A DNA stretch of 64,000 nt from Streptomyces luteolus. GTDB taxonomy: Bacteria > Actinomycetota > Actinomycetes > Streptomycetales > Streptomycetaceae. The position numbers and the translations under genes are program-made. Positions within the stretch are counted from its first letter, which is position 1. Each line of letters opens with the position of its first letter. Under the pieces are notes generated by a model. The model did no database searches and was not told the DNA's origin. It saw only the letters and a list, made by a program, of their open reading frames with translations. The stretch covers positions 219,767 to 283,766 of the forward strand of contig NZ_JASCIS010000004.1 of the NCBI RefSeq assembly GCF_029968015.1, in the 5' to 3' direction. This document shows positions 40,153 through 48,711 of this stretch, piece by piece.

Positions 40153-40809
40153 TCATGCCGTGAGCAGCTCCAGCTCGACAGCGAGATTTTGGCGGGCCCG
40201 CTCCTCCCACTCGGCGGCGCCGTGCGCGGTGCGGAACAGCCGTGGCAGATCGAGGAGTTGGCGCAGGACGGCCGCGCGTCCGTCGCGGAACGCCTCGTCC
40301 GGCACGAACGCGTACTCCTCGCGCACGGCGGCCGCGTACGCGGCGTATGCCTCCGGCTCGGCGGCCAGGATCGCCAGGTCCGCGTCGCACAGCGCCTCGC
40401 CGTTGCGGTCGCCGTCGGCGGGGTCGTGCGTGACGGTGAGGCGGACGAGCCGGGCCACCTCGGCGGTCGCGTCGGTGCCCAACCCGGCCTCGGGCAGGGC
40501 CCGTTCGGCGAGCCGGGCGGAGCGCTCCTCGTTCTCGGACCGCTCCGGCAGGTACACCGCGTCGTGGAACCAGGCGGCGAGCCGGACCACGTCCGCGTCC
40601 TCGGCGTGCGCGGCGAGGGTGTCGATGTGGTCCAGGACCGCCGTGAGGTGCGCCACGGTGTGGTACTTCCGCTGCGGCTCGGCCCACCGCTCGACGAGGT
40701 TCACCGCGTACGGGGCGGGGTCGGGCCCGCCGCCCTCGCCACGCACGGCGAGCAGGGCGGCGGACCAGCGCTGGTGAAGGTGCTGAAGGTCCTGGGTGGG
40801 ATCGGTCAT
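40153..40809 (-). CDS. HD-domain metal-dependent phosphohydrolase-like protein
   Basis: A 218-residue protein of the HD superfamily: RKYHTVAHLTAVLDHID and LAAWFHDAVYLPERSENEERSA carry the metal ligands (His, His-Asp), and CDADLAILAAEPEAYAAYAAAVREEY holds the final Asp. It has the size of the stand-alone HD proteins common in actinobacteria. The substrate is unknown. First gene of a two-gene unit with the GNAT gene. Confidence 0.88.
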   Translation of the reverse strand: MTDPTQDLQHLHQRWSAALLAVRGEGGGPDPAPYAVNLVERWAEPQRKYHTVAHLTAVLDHIDTLAAHAEDADVVRLAAWFHDAVYLPERSENEERSARLAERALPEAGLGTDATAEVARLVRLTVTHDPADGDRNGEALCDADLAILAAEPEAYAAYAAAVREEYAFVPDEAFRDGRAAVLRQLLDLPRLFRTAHGAAEWEERARQNLAVELELLTA

Positions 40810-40842
40810 GGGCGGGAGCCTAGGCCCACCCTTCCGGGCCGA

Positions 40843-40887
40843 TCACCCCAGGGCGTCTCACCCCAGGACGTCTCACCCCAGGGCGTC
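40843..40887. repeat. 15-bp tandem repeat, three copies, spanning the hydrolase stop
   Basis: TCACCCCAGGGCGTC at 40843 and 40873 and TCACCCCAGGACGTC at 40858. The copy at 40873 holds the real stop of the cysteine hydrolase gene. Confidence 0.9.
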
Positions 40888-41469
40888 CGCCGACGGCACG
40901 ACGACCCCGTACACGTCGGCGATGGTGCCGAGCGCGCTCTGGTGGACCTGCTCGGCCGGGACCTCGCCCTCGCGGGCGCCGTGCGGGAGGGGGCGGGTGG
41001 CGCAGGCGTCGGCGACGACGGTGGGGCGGTTGCCGCGCAGGAAGGCGCCCTGCGAGGTGAAGGTCACGCACATGTGCGTCATGAAGCCGACGACCACGAC
41101 GTCTGTGTTCCCGGCGGCGTCGACGTGCTCGCCCAGGTCGGTGCCGACGAACGAGTCCGGCGCCCCCTTCACCACGACCGGCTCGCCCTCGACTGGGGCG
41201 ACCTTCTCGTGGATCCGCCCGATCTCGGCCCGTACGTCGTACGCGGAGCCCTCGCCGCCGTCGTGCATCACGTGCACGATCTTCGCGCCGGCCGCGCGGG
41301 CGCGGGCGAGCAGGTCGGCGGCGTTGTCCAGGGCCTCGCGCCAGCCGGTGAGTTCGAGGGTGCCGCGGGTGTAGGTGTTCTGGAAGTCGACGAGGATCAG
41401 CGTCGCGTCGGCGAGCTTGGCCGGGGTCTGATCGAAGCCGTTGAGTTCACGCAGGGTCGTGGTTGCCAT
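40873..41469 (-). CDS. Isochorismatase-family cysteine hydrolase
   Basis: A 198-residue isochorismatase-fold protein with the catalytic triad in LILVDFQNTYTRG (Asp), VVKGAPDSFVGTDL (Lys) and VVVGFMTHMCVTFTSQGAFLRG (Cys). This group includes nicotinamidases and other amidohydrolases. It is divergent from a GlxA-type activator with 101 bp between the starts, a frequent pairing in which the regulator controls the hydrolase. Start ATG at 41469. The three-copy 15-bp repeat spans its stop codon. Confidence 0.9.
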   Translation of the reverse strand: MATTTLRELNGFDQTPAKLADATLILVDFQNTYTRGTLELTGWREALDNAADLLARARAAGAKIVHVMHDGGEGSAYDVRAEIGRIHEKVAPVEGEPVVVKGAPDSFVGTDLGEHVDAAGNTDVVVVGFMTHMCVTFTSQGAFLRGNRPTVVADACATRPLPHGAREGEVPAEQVHQSALGTIADVYGVVVPSADALG

Positions 41470-41570
41470 GCCTCCACGCTAGGAACGCGTGGCGATGGCG
41501 GCAATGTCAGGTAACTTGCAGATACAGACATGGCTTACGGATACATGCCGTACGGGAAGGGGTGCCGGGG

Positions 41571-42572
41571 ATGGACCGTCTGATCGTCGTGATGCTCTTC
41601 GACGGGGTCGACCTGCTCGACGTGACGGGCCCGCCGGAGGTCTTCGCTCTGCTGCGGCGCGAGACGGGGCATACCGAGGGCGCGGCGGGCGCGGCGGGCT
41701 ACCGGGTCGTACTCGCCGCGCGCTCCCTCGACCCCGTCACGACGGCGGCGGGCGTCCGCGTCCTGCCCGACGTGACGTACGACGAGGTGGCGGGGCGCCC
41801 CATCGACACCCTCCTGGTGCCGGGCTCGGTGGAGCCGGACGGGTCGGGCGGCGTACGGGCGGTCGCGGACCCGGGGACGGTCGCGTGGGTGGCCCGCCTC
41901 GCGGGCGGAGCGCGCCGTATCGCCTCGGTCTGCGTAGGGGCTCATCTCCTGGCCGCAGCAGGCCTGTTGGAGGGAAGGCGCGCCACGACCCACTGGTCCA
42001 CGGCGCAGCAGCTCGCGGCGGAGCACCCGGGCGTACGCGTCGACGCGGACCCGATCTTCATCCGCGAGGGCGAGGTCTGGACGGGCGCGGGCATCACCGC
42101 CTGCCTGGACCTGTCGCTCGCCCTGGTCGCGGAGGACTTCGGCGAGGCGACGGCCCTGCGCGTGGCCCGGCAACTGGTCATGTACCTCAAACGCCCCAGC
42201 GGCCAGAGCCAGTTCAGCGTGCCGACGGAACCCGGCTCGACGTCCCGCCGTATGGACGAGCTGCGCACCCACGTGACGCAGCACCTCACCGGGCCGCTCA
42301 CGGTCCCCGACCTCGCGGCGGCCGCCCACATCAGCGAACGCCAGCTCACCCGCCTCTTCAAGACGGAACTGGGTACGACCCCGGCGGCGTACATCGAGGC
42401 GGCCCGGGTGGAACTCGCCCGCCAGCGCCTCGAATCGACGGACGACACCCTGGACCGCGTGGCGACGGTCTGCGGCTTCCGCACGATCGACACCCTGATC
42501 CGCGCGTTCCGACGCCAGTTGAACACGACGCCCACGGAGTATCGGAGCCGGTTCCGGCACTCTGCGGCGTGA
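41571..42572 (+). CDS. GlxA-family AraC-type regulator with DJ-1/PfpI domain
   Basis: A 333-residue protein. The N-terminal 190 residues form a DJ-1/PfpI domain (VVMLFDGVDLLDVTGPPEVFA, RRIASVCVGAHLLAAAGLLEGRRATTHW, with the nucleophile-elbow Cys). The C-terminal 100 residues form an AraC HTH pair (LTVPDLAAAAHISERQLTRLFKTELGTTPAAYIEAARVELARQRL and FRTIDTLIRAFRRQLNTTPTEYRSRF). It likely activates the divergent hydrolase gene. The ATG at 41571 has a GGGAAGGGG tract upstream. Confidence 0.92.
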   Translation: MDRLIVVMLFDGVDLLDVTGPPEVFALLRRETGHTEGAAGAAGYRVVLAARSLDPVTTAAGVRVLPDVTYDEVAGRPIDTLLVPGSVEPDGSGGVRAVADPGTVAWVARLAGGARRIASVCVGAHLLAAAGLLEGRRATTHWSTAQQLAAEHPGVRVDADPIFIREGEVWTGAGITACLDLSLALVAEDFGEATALRVARQLVMYLKRPSGQSQFSVPTEPGSTSRRMDELRTHVTQHLTGPLTVPDLAAAAHISERQLTRLFKTELGTTPAAYIEAARVELARQRLESTDDTLDRVATVCGFRTIDTLIRAFRRQLNTTPTEYRSRFRHSAA

Positions 42573-42643
42573 CGGTCTGCGGCCCGTATGGACTTGTTCG
42601 GATAAGCGGTTGCGTGCGGCCCCCGCTGACCTAAGCTCCTCGG

Positions 42644-42997
42644 ATGACCTTGAACTGGGAACAGGTAATCGTCCACGCGGAAGACCCGGCGGCTCTCGGG
42701 CAGTGGTGGGCGGAGGCCCTCGGCTGGGTGGTCGTGTACTCCGACGACGACGAGTACGAGATCCGCCCGGCGGAGGACGTCACACCGGGCCTCGACTTCG
42801 TCCGCCTCAACGAGGCCAGGAAGGCCAAGAGCCGCCTGCACCTGGACTTCCGCCCGGACAACCAGGCCGCCGAGGTCGACCGCCTGATCGCCCACGGCGC
42901 CCGCCGCGTGGACATCGGCCAGGGCGAGCAGTCCTGGGTCGTCCTGGCGGACCCGGAGGGCAACGAGTTCTGCATTCTGGGGCAGCGGGCGCAGTAG
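42644..42997 (+). CDS. VOC-family protein
   Basis: A 117-residue glyoxalase-like protein: WEQVIVHAEDPAALGQWWAEALGWVVVY, a KSRLHLDFRPDNQAAEVDRLIAHGARRVDIG segment with the conserved HLDF, and VVLADPEGNEFCIL at the end. Same family type as 37136-37510 but of the longer-conserved HLD subgroup. The substrate is unknown. It is monocistronic between the GlxA gene and the convergent Uma2 gene. Confidence 0.88.
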   Translation: MTLNWEQVIVHAEDPAALGQWWAEALGWVVVYSDDDEYEIRPAEDVTPGLDFVRLNEARKAKSRLHLDFRPDNQAAEVDRLIAHGARRVDIGQGEQSWVVLADPEGNEFCILGQRAQ

Positions 42998-43002
42998 GAG
43001 GT

Positions 43003-43539
43003 TCAGCGGGCGGGGAACTTGGACGTGTCGATCGTCCACGGGCCCAGCTGCACGGCGTCGCCGAACTTGTACGTACGGCGCGATGACGCCGAGTGGACGG
43101 TGAGCGTGCCGCATCTGGGGTCGACGTGTGCGTACACGGGGACGCCCAAGCGCCGGTAGGTGCGGAGCGCGTCGCTCTCGCCGTCGGCGGAGACTTCAAC
43201 GGCGGCGGCCGCGCTCGGGCCGAGCACCGCGAAGTCGTCGGGTTGCCGGTCCAGGATGTCTTCTGCGACGACCAGCAGGTCTGCGGTACGGCACACGCCT
43301 AGGCCTGGATGGTGAGCGCGGCCGCCTACGAGTGGGACCACTGACTCGTCCTGGGACTGGACCTGCAAGGCGGTCTCGACCATGATCTGCCCGCGCATCG
43401 GGGTCGCGTCGACCACGCGGACGTTGATCTGCAGGTCCGCGATGTCCGCGCGCACGAGGAGGCCGTGCTCGTCCGCCAACCCTTCATAACCGTCCACGAG
43501 TTGGCGGAGCTCATCGTACGTGACGACGGGGCGGGTCAC
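43003..43539 (-). CDS. Uma2-family putative endonuclease
   Basis: A 178-residue Uma2 (DUF820, PD-(D/E)XK-like) protein. It has TYDELRQLVDGYEGLADEHGLLVRADIADLQINVRVV, VCRTADLLVVAEDILDRQPDD (Pro is replaced here, the family usually has PDL), AAAAVEVSADGESDALRTYRRLGVPVYAHVDP. The Glu-x-Ser...core may bind metal. Uma2 proteins are very common in Streptomyces and without a proven role. The GTG at 43539 overlaps the DUF397 stop by 4 bp, so it is the last gene of a WhiJ-like/DUF397/Uma2 unit. Confidence 0.82.
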   Translation of the reverse strand: MTRPVVTYDELRQLVDGYEGLADEHGLLVRADIADLQINVRVVDATPMRGQIMVETALQVQSQDESVVPLVGGRAHHPGLGVCRTADLLVVAEDILDRQPDDFAVLGPSAAAAVEVSADGESDALRTYRRLGVPVYAHVDPRCGTLTVHSASSRRTYKFGDAVQLGPWTIDTSKFPAR

Positions 43540-43784
43540 TGCGAGGCGCCACCGGCCTGGTCCGCGAACGCCGCCCACGCCCCCGGGCTCACGGTGAGCA
43601 TCGGGCCCTCGGGGTTCTTGGAGTCGCGGATGTGGATGGCGGTGGGGTGGGGGGCGATTTCGAGGCACTCCCCGCCCTCGTCGCCGCTGTAGCTGGACTT
43701 CCGCCAGTTGTAGGCGACTTCGAGGCATTCGCCGCCCTCGCTGCCGCTGTAGGTCGACTTGAACCAGTGCAATGCGGTGCTCAT
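43536..43784 (-). CDS. DUF397 protein with internally duplicated N-terminal motif
   Basis: An 82-residue DUF397 protein. The family motif (W-x-K-S-x-Y-S-G-x-x-G-G-x-C-L-E-V-A) occurs twice in tandem: WFKSTYSGSEGGECLEVA (from residue 7) and WRKSSYSGDEGGECLEIA (from residue 27). Then the usual IHIRDSKNPEGPMLTVSPGAWAAF follows. Normal members have one motif. DUF397 proteins are encoded next to WhiJ-like XRE regulators and are thought to bind them. It overlaps both neighbours by 4 bp. Confidence 0.9.
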   Translation of the reverse strand: MSTALHWFKSTYSGSEGGECLEVAYNWRKSSYSGDEGGECLEIAPHPTAIHIRDSKNPEGPMLTVSPGAWAAFADQAGGASQ

Positions 43785-44614
43785 CGCTCTCCTAGCAGGG
43801 CGTCCAGCAGGCCCAAGGAGTGGTCTGGAGTGAGGGCCTGGGCTCGCAGCATCGCATATTTGCGTTGCAGGATGGACACCTCGTCGCGATCAGCTACCCA
43901 TTGGCTTCCGCGCTGGGTTTCCATGTATGCGAGGTGCTGATGGTCGGGCGTCTCCAGGAGGACGAATGGGCCGTTGAGCGCAGCGTGATGCTTGCTGTCC
44001 AGCGGCAGGATCTGCAGTGACACGCAAGGGAGTTGGGCGCACTCCACCAGGTGCTGCAGTTGCGCGACCTGTGTGTCGCGATTGCCCATCCTGAGTCGGA
44101 GTGCCGGCTCCCAGATGACGAAGCTGACCGTCGGCGGATTCTTCTGATGCAGGATCGCTTGTCGTTCCACCCGGGCCGCTGTCTTGGCGCTGATTTCGTC
44201 CTCCTCGTAGGAGGGGACGCGTTCACGGAAGACCGCCTCTGCGTAGTCCCAGGTTTGCAGCAGGCCCGGCAGGACCTGGTTCGCGTACAGCGACAGCGTG
44301 ATCGCCTCACGCTCGTGCTTGATGTACGACTCCGCCCACAGCGGGAACTCGTCGATCTCCGGCATGTTGGCCACCGCGACGGCCAAAGCACCCTTGGTGC
44401 CCAAAAGTTGGTCCATCGCGCCCGCCAGGTCCGGCAACAGCGGGCGGCGTCCCTGCTCGATCGCCGCGATCGTCGACTCCGCTACAACCAGCCGGTCGGC
44501 CAGTTCTCGTTGAGTCATTCCTGCCGCTCTGCGGAACAGGGCAACCAGCTCACCCACCATCCGCATCGCCGACGGGTTCCTTTTCAGACGCTTGCCAGGG
44601 CTCATGACGCCCAT
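43781..44614 (-). CDS. WhiJ-like XRE regulator (HTH plus DUF5753)
   Basis: A 277-residue regulator. The HTH is at about 20-75 (LVALFRRAAGMTQRELADRLVVAESTIAAIEQGRR), followed by DUF5753 (EREAITLSLYANQVLPGLLQTWDYAEAVFRERVPSYEEDE ... RQAILHQKNPPTVSFVIWEPALRLR, ending in ALTPDHSLGLLDALLG). This is the WhiJ family that couples to DUF397 proteins in development and antibiotic control. ATG at 44614, 4-bp overlap with DUF397. An RsbW-like ATPase gene is divergent across 103 bp containing two palindromes. Confidence 0.92.
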   Translation of the reverse strand: MGVMSPGKRLKRNPSAMRMVGELVALFRRAAGMTQRELADRLVVAESTIAAIEQGRRPLLPDLAGAMDQLLGTKGALAVAVANMPEIDEFPLWAESYIKHEREAITLSLYANQVLPGLLQTWDYAEAVFRERVPSYEEDEISAKTAARVERQAILHQKNPPTVSFVIWEPALRLRMGNRDTQVAQLQHLVECAQLPCVSLQILPLDSKHHAALNGPFVLLETPDHQHLAYMETQRGSQWVADRDEVSILQRKYAMLRAQALTPDHSLGLLDALLGER

Positions 44615-44717
44615 GTCCCCGCCCCCGATCGTGCTCGACCCCGTATGCACCCCGACAAGAAACCTGTCGGGGTCGACCCACTGTCAGAGCGTAATCACGC
44701 TCCGCGACGCTCGTCCC
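44615..44717. promoter_or_regulatory. Divergent promoter with two palindromes
   Basis: ACCCCGACA-N7-TGTCGGGGT (44649-44673) and GAGCGT-AATC-ACGCTC (44687-44702) lie between the WhiJ-like gene and the ATPase gene. Either could be the operator of the WhiJ-like protein. TAATCA in the second may be part of a -10. Confidence 0.6.
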
Positions 44718-45122
44718 GTGAATGAGGTCATCCAACTCCCCGTACTCCGCGAGAAGTTCCTCCTCCGGACGCGCCGCTCCGTCCCCGCCGCGCGGGCGTT
44801 CGCGAGGGACGCCCTCGCGGAGTGGGGGCTGGCCCCGCAAACCGACGACGTACTGCTCTGCGTCAGCGAACTCGCCACCAACGCCCTGCTGCACGGGGTC
44901 CCGCCGGGGCGCGGGTTCCTGGTGCGGCTCGCGTACGACGGGTCCGTACTCCGCGTCGAGCTGCACGACAGCGGCGACGGCGAGCCGCACATCCCCTGCG
45001 AGGCGCGCGACGAGGGCGGGCACGGGCTGCTGCTCGTGTCCGCCCTCGCCGACAAGTGGGGCGTGGGGGCCAGGGTCCCCGGCAAGGTCGTGTGGTGCGA
45101 GTTCCTTACGCCGCCGCCCTGA
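44718..45122 (+). CDS. RsbW/SpoIIAB-like ATP-binding protein
   Basis: A 134-residue HATPase_c protein: [47 protein letters not shown] (N box), [17 protein letters not shown] and [20 protein letters not shown] (G boxes). It belongs to the large Streptomyces anti-sigma-like family and faces the WhiJ-like gene, the same arrangement seen at 56086-57592. GTG at 44718 without a strong RBS. Its last 17 bp overlap copA on the other strand. Confidence 0.88.
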   Translation: MNEVIQLPVLREKFLLRTRRSVPAARAFARDALAEWGLAPQTDDVLLCVSELATNALLHGVPPGRGFLVRLAYDGSVLRVELHDSGDGEPHIPCEARDEGGHGLLLVSALADKWGVGARVPGKVVWCEFLTPPP

Positions 45123-47388
45123 ACCGCCGCAGGCGCAAGCTGTTGCCGACGACGAACACCGACGAGAAGGCCATCGCCGCGCCCGCGATCATCGGGTTGA
45201 GCAGGCCCGCCGCGGCGAGCGGCAGCGCTGCCACGTTGTACGCGAACGCCCAGAACAGGTTGGACTTGATCGTGCCGAGGGTGCGGCGGGACAGGCGGAT
45301 CGCGTCCGCCGCCGACCGCAGGTCACCGCGTACCAGCGTCAGGTCGCCCGCCTCGATCGCCGCGTCCGTGCCCGTGCCCATCGCGAGGCCCAGGTCGGCC
45401 TGGGCGAGGGCGGCCGCGTCGTTGACGCCGTCGCCGACCATGGCCACGGACCGGCCTTCGGCCTGGAGCTTCTTGACCACGTCGACCTTGTCCTGGGGGA
45501 GGACCTCCGCGATGACCCGGTCCACGCCCACTTCCGCCGCCACCGACTCCGCGACGGCACGGTTGTCGCCGGTCAGGAGGATCGGGGTGAGGCCGAGCCC
45601 GCGCAGGCGGCGGATCGCCTCCGGGCTGGTCTCCTTCACCGCGTCGGCGACCTCAAGGACCGCACGCGCCTCGCCGTCCCAGGCGACCGCGATGGCCGTA
45701 CGACCGGAGGCCTCGGCCTCGGCCTTGGCGCGGGCCAGCTCGACGGGCAGCTCGATCGCCCTCCCCCGAGTTCTCGACTCCGCTCGAACAGGGGGGACCC
45801 CCATGGCGAGGAGCGCCTCGCGGCCCACGAGCACCGCGTGCCCCTCGACGATGCCCTGGACGCCGAGGCCCGCGACGTTCGCGAAGTCCTCCGGGGCCGG
45901 GAGTGTGCCGACGCGGGCGGTCGCGCCCGCCGCCACGGCCTGCGCGATCGGGTGCTCGGACGCGTGCTCCAACGCGCCCGCCAGGCGCAGCACTTCGGCC
46001 TCCGTGACGCCGGTCGCGGTGTGCGTGGCGAGCAGCGTCATCCGGCCCGTCGTGACCGTGCCGGTCTTGTCGAGGACGATCGTGTCGACGCGGCGGGTGG
46101 ACTCCAGGACCTCGGGGCCCTTGATGAGGATGCCGAGCTGGGCGCCGCGGCCCGTACCGACCATGAGCGCGGTGGGTGTGGCGAGCCCGAGGGCGCAGGG
46201 GCAGGCGATGATCAGTACGGCGACGGCCGCGGTGAAGGCGGCGGTGAGGCCCGCGCCGTTGCCCAGCCAGAAGCCGAGGGTGGCGACGGCGAGGGCGATG
46301 ACGACCGGGACGAAGACGGCGGAGATCCGGTCGGCGAGGCGCTGGGCCGCCGCCTTGCCGTTCTGCGCGTCCTCGACCAGCTTGGCCATGCGGGCGAGTT
46401 GCGTGTCGGCGCCGACACGGGTCGCGGCGACGACGAGACGGCCGCCGGCGTTCAGCGTCGCGCCCGTCACGGCGTCCCCGACGCCGACCTCCACGGGTAC
46501 GGACTCGCCGGTCAGCAGGGACGCGTCCACGGCGGAGGAGCCCTCGACCACGGTTCCGTCGGTGGCGATCTTCTCGCCGGGGCGGACAAGGAAGTGGTCG
46601 CCGACCTTCAATTCCCCGACGGGGACGAGGAGTTCGCGCCCCTCCCGTACGACCGTGACCTCCTTCGCGCCGAGTTCGAGCAGCGCCTTGAGGGCCGCGC
46701 CCGCCTTCCGCTTGGAGCGGGCCTCGAAGTACCGGCCCGCGAGGATGAACGCGGTGACTCCGGCCGCGGCCTCCAGGTAGATGTTCCCGGCGCCGTCGCT
46801 GCGGGCGATGGTCAGCTCGAAGGGGTGCGTCATGCCGGGCGTCCCGGCCGTACCGAAGAACAGGGCCCACAGCGACCACAGGAACGCCGCCGACGTACCG
46901 ACTGAGATCAGCGTGTCCATGGTGGCGGCGCCGTGCCGGGCGTTGGTCCAGGCCGCCTTGTGCAAGGGCCAGGCCGCGTACGTCACGACGGGCGCCGCGA
47001 GCGTCAGGGACAGCCACTGCCAGTACTCGATCTGGAGGGCCGGGACCATCGCCATCGCGATCACGGGGACGGCGAGGAGGACGGAGGTGGTCAACCGCTG
47101 CCGCAGCGGCCGGAGTTCGTCGCCCTCAGCCGACTCGGGGGGTTCGTCGGTCCGTACGGGCTCGGGTTCCCGGGCGGTGTATCCGGTGGCCTCGACGGTG
47201 GCGATCAGGTCGGTGACCGCGACACCGCCCCCGTAGCTGACCTTCGCCTTCTCGGTGGCGTAGTTGACGGTCGCCTCGACACCGGGCATGCGGTTCAGCT
47301 TCTTCTCGATCCGCGCGGCACAGGAGGCGCAGGTCATGCCGCCGATGGCGAGTTCTGCCTCCGTAGGGGTGGTGGTCGTGGTGGTCAT
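45106..47388 (-). CDS. copA: Copper-translocating P-type ATPase
   Basis: A 760-residue P1B-1 ATPase exporting Cu(I). The N-terminal heavy-metal domain has [16 protein letters not shown] (C20, C23). Membrane helices follow, then LLTGES (actuator), [16 protein letters not shown] (CPC metal site), [11 protein letters not shown] (phosphorylated Asp), [11 protein letters not shown] (nucleotide His) and [12 protein letters not shown]. All key residues are present. Anomaly: in the nucleotide-binding domain, an in-frame stretch ([14 protein letters not shown], coding 45761-45804) is a copy of an intergenic dispersed repeat. The ATG at 47388 follows AAGGG. CsoR-like operators lie just upstream. Confidence 0.95.
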   Translation of the reverse strand: MTTTTTTPTEAELAIGGMTCASCAARIEKKLNRMPGVEATVNYATEKAKVSYGGGVAVTDLIATVEATGYTAREPEPVRTDEPPESAEGDELRPLRQRLTTSVLLAVPVIAMAMVPALQIEYWQWLSLTLAAPVVTYAAWPLHKAAWTNARHGAATMDTLISVGTSAAFLWSLWALFFGTAGTPGMTHPFELTIARSDGAGNIYLEAAAGVTAFILAGRYFEARSKRKAGAALKALLELGAKEVTVVREGRELLVPVGELKVGDHFLVRPGEKIATDGTVVEGSSAVDASLLTGESVPVEVGVGDAVTGATLNAGGRLVVAATRVGADTQLARMAKLVEDAQNGKAAAQRLADRISAVFVPVVIALAVATLGFWLGNGAGLTAAFTAAVAVLIIACPCALGLATPTALMVGTGRGAQLGILIKGPEVLESTRRVDTIVLDKTGTVTTGRMTLLATHTATGVTEAEVLRLAGALEHASEHPIAQAVAAGATARVGTLPAPEDFANVAGLGVQGIVEGHAVLVGREALLAMGVPPVRAESRTRGRAIELPVELARAKAEAEASGRTAIAVAWDGEARAVLEVADAVKETSPEAIRRLRGLGLTPILLTGDNRAVAESVAAEVGVDRVIAEVLPQDKVDVVKKLQAEGRSVAMVGDGVNDAAALAQADLGLAMGTGTDAAIEAGDLTLVRGDLRSAADAIRLSRRTLGTIKSNLFWAFAYNVAALPLAAAGLLNPMIAGAAMAFSSVFVVGNSLRLRRFRAAA
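45761..45804. repeat. Dispersed repeat block inserted in frame in copA
   Basis: On the plus strand it starts CTCCCCCGAGTTCTCGACTC and ends GGGGGGACCCCCAT. About 38 of 43 bases agree with the complement of the intergenic block at 23294-23338. It keeps the copA frame. Confidence 0.85.
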
Positions 47389-47407
47389 GGCTGCCGCCCT
47401 TCTGAGA

Positions 47408-47458
47408 GTACCCCTGGGGGGTATATGCGAACGGTTCCAATGTATACCCCCAGGGGGT
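47408..47458. promoter_or_regulatory. Two CsoR-type copper operators
   Basis: TACCCCTGGGGGGTA (47409-47423) and ATACCCCCAGGGGGT (47444-47458) are inverted G/C tracts flanked by TAT, the pattern of CsoR operators. The first is 21 bp from the copA start, the second 59 bp from the divergent remnant's ATG. Confidence 0.85.
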
Positions 47459-47516
47459 GTGCGACGCAAGACTTCTCCTCCGCTTGGAAACCAGGGACGA
47501 CGCAGGGAGCGAGTCA

Positions 47517-47732
47517 TGAACAACGCGGCCAGGAGCACGGCCAGAGGAGCGCGGCGCTCACGAGGAGAGCGGCGGCCACGAGGGGACGTACCGGCTGTTC
47601 CTGGACTTCAAGCACGACGGGAAGGTGCGTACGGCGGACTTCACCGTGCGGACGGACGGGGCGGGTGCGCCGACCGGTGACGGCGGCGACCATGGGACGG
47701 AGGGCGGGACGGATGGCGGGCACAGCCATTAA
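47517..47732 (+). pseudogene. Remnant of a divergent copper-linked secreted protein gene
   Basis: An ATG at 47517 with a good RBS (AGGGAG) opens a frame that fails at once to match anything. In another frame, 47520-47732 encodes a tail that reads [24 protein letters not shown], then a Gly/Asp-rich His end (GGHSH) and TAA. That string is the C-terminus of a larger Streptomyces secreted copper-associated protein usually next to copA. The signal peptide and main domain are missing and the two parts are out of frame, so I call it an internally deleted pseudogene. The assignment rests on memory of the family tail. Confidence 0.6.
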
Positions 47733-47733
47733 G

Positions 47734-47749
47734 ATTGGACTAGACCTGT
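47734..47749 (+). promoter_or_regulatory. DasR-type operator (dre) upstream of cutC
   Basis: ATTGGACTAGACCTGT matches 13 of 16 consensus positions, with the TGGACTAGACC core identical to the nagKA site. It lies 45 bp before the cutC start. Three 12-bp repeats (CTGTAGCGGGAT, CTGTAGCGAGAT, CCGTAGCGTGAG) follow from 47746. Confidence 0.65.
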
Positions 47750-47794
47750 AGCGGGATCTGTAGCGAGATCCGTAGCGTGAGGAAACGAGGCCCC

Positions 47795-48493
47795 ATGAGC
47801 AAGCGTGCAGTCCTGGAGGTGATCGCGCTCGACGCCCGGGACGCGGTCGCCGCCCAGGCCGGTGGTGCGGACCGCCTTGAGCTGGTCACGGACATGGCGG
47901 CGGACGGCCTCACGCCGGGCCTCGCCGACTTCGCCGAGATCCGCGCCGCCGTCGACATCTCGCTGCGCGTCATGCTGCGCGCCTCGGACGGCTTCGCCGC
48001 GGGCGGCGCCGAGGGCGTGGCCGCGCTGGTGCGGGACGCGCGGGCGCTGCGGGCGGAGGGGGCGGACGAGTTCGTGCTCGGCTTCCTCGACGAGACGGGC
48101 GGGCCCGATCTCGGGGCTGTCGAGGAGGTCGTGGGGGCGCTGGACGGGGCGCGGTGGACGTTCCACCGGGCCATCGACCGGGCCGCCGACCGGGACGCCC
48201 TGCGCAAGCAGCTCGCGGACCTGCCGGGGCTCGACACGTATCTGACCGCGGGGTCGGCGCGGGGTGTGGCCGACGGGCTTCCGGTGCTTCTCGCGGAGGC
48301 GGGGCGGGTCGGGGAGCCCGGGTACCGGCAGCAGATCCTCGTCGGCGGAGGTCTTGAGCTCGACCACGTACCGCAGCTGCGGGCGGCGGGGATCGACGCC
48401 TTCCACATCGGTGGCGCGGCGCGGCCGGAGGGGTGGGGGGCGGGGGTCTCGGCGGAGGCGGTCGCGTTGTGGCGGGCGGTGGTGGACGGCTAG
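47795..48493 (+). CDS. cutC: CutC-family protein
   Basis: A 232-residue TIM-barrel CutC protein: LEVIALDARDAVAAQAGGADRLELVTDMAADGLTPG, LRVMLRASDGFAAGGAEG, FVLGFLDETGGPDLG, WTFHRAIDRAADRDAL, DTYLTAGSARGVADGLP and ILVGGGLELDHVP are the family blocks. CutC was first linked to copper homeostasis, but this role is debated and a sugar- or metabolite-related function is possible. The upstream DasR-type site rather than a copper operator supports a metabolic role here. ATG at 47795, about 60 bp after the copper-linked remnant. Confidence 0.9.
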   Translation: MSKRAVLEVIALDARDAVAAQAGGADRLELVTDMAADGLTPGLADFAEIRAAVDISLRVMLRASDGFAAGGAEGVAALVRDARALRAEGADEFVLGFLDETGGPDLGAVEEVVGALDGARWTFHRAIDRAADRDALRKQLADLPGLDTYLTAGSARGVADGLPVLLAEAGRVGEPGYRQQILVGGGLELDHVPQLRAAGIDAFHIGGAARPEGWGAGVSAEAVALWRAVVDG

Positions 48494-48507
48494 GGCGGCT
48501 TTCTCCC

Positions 48508-48640
48508 CTACCGGGCTGAAAAATCAGCCCCTCCGGCGTTTGAGGAGCGGGGGTCCGGGGGCTGGCCCCCGTGCCGACGGCAGCCACGCGGCGCCAGCCG
48601 CATATCGGACACAGCCGGGAAGGGGCGGGGCGGGGAGAGA
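48508..48640. repeat. Dispersed palindrome (copy 5)
   Basis: It begins with CTGAAAAATCAGCCCCTCCG after the cutC stop and ends with GGGAAGGGGCGGGGCGGGGA. The central part differs from the other copies. It acts as spacer between cutC and the reductase gene. Confidence 0.75.
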
Positions 48641-48711
48641 TTAGTTCTGGGACCGTCGACAGTCACTACTGTCACAACGGCCACCACCGACCCCCGCGGA
48701 GGGCGAAACAA

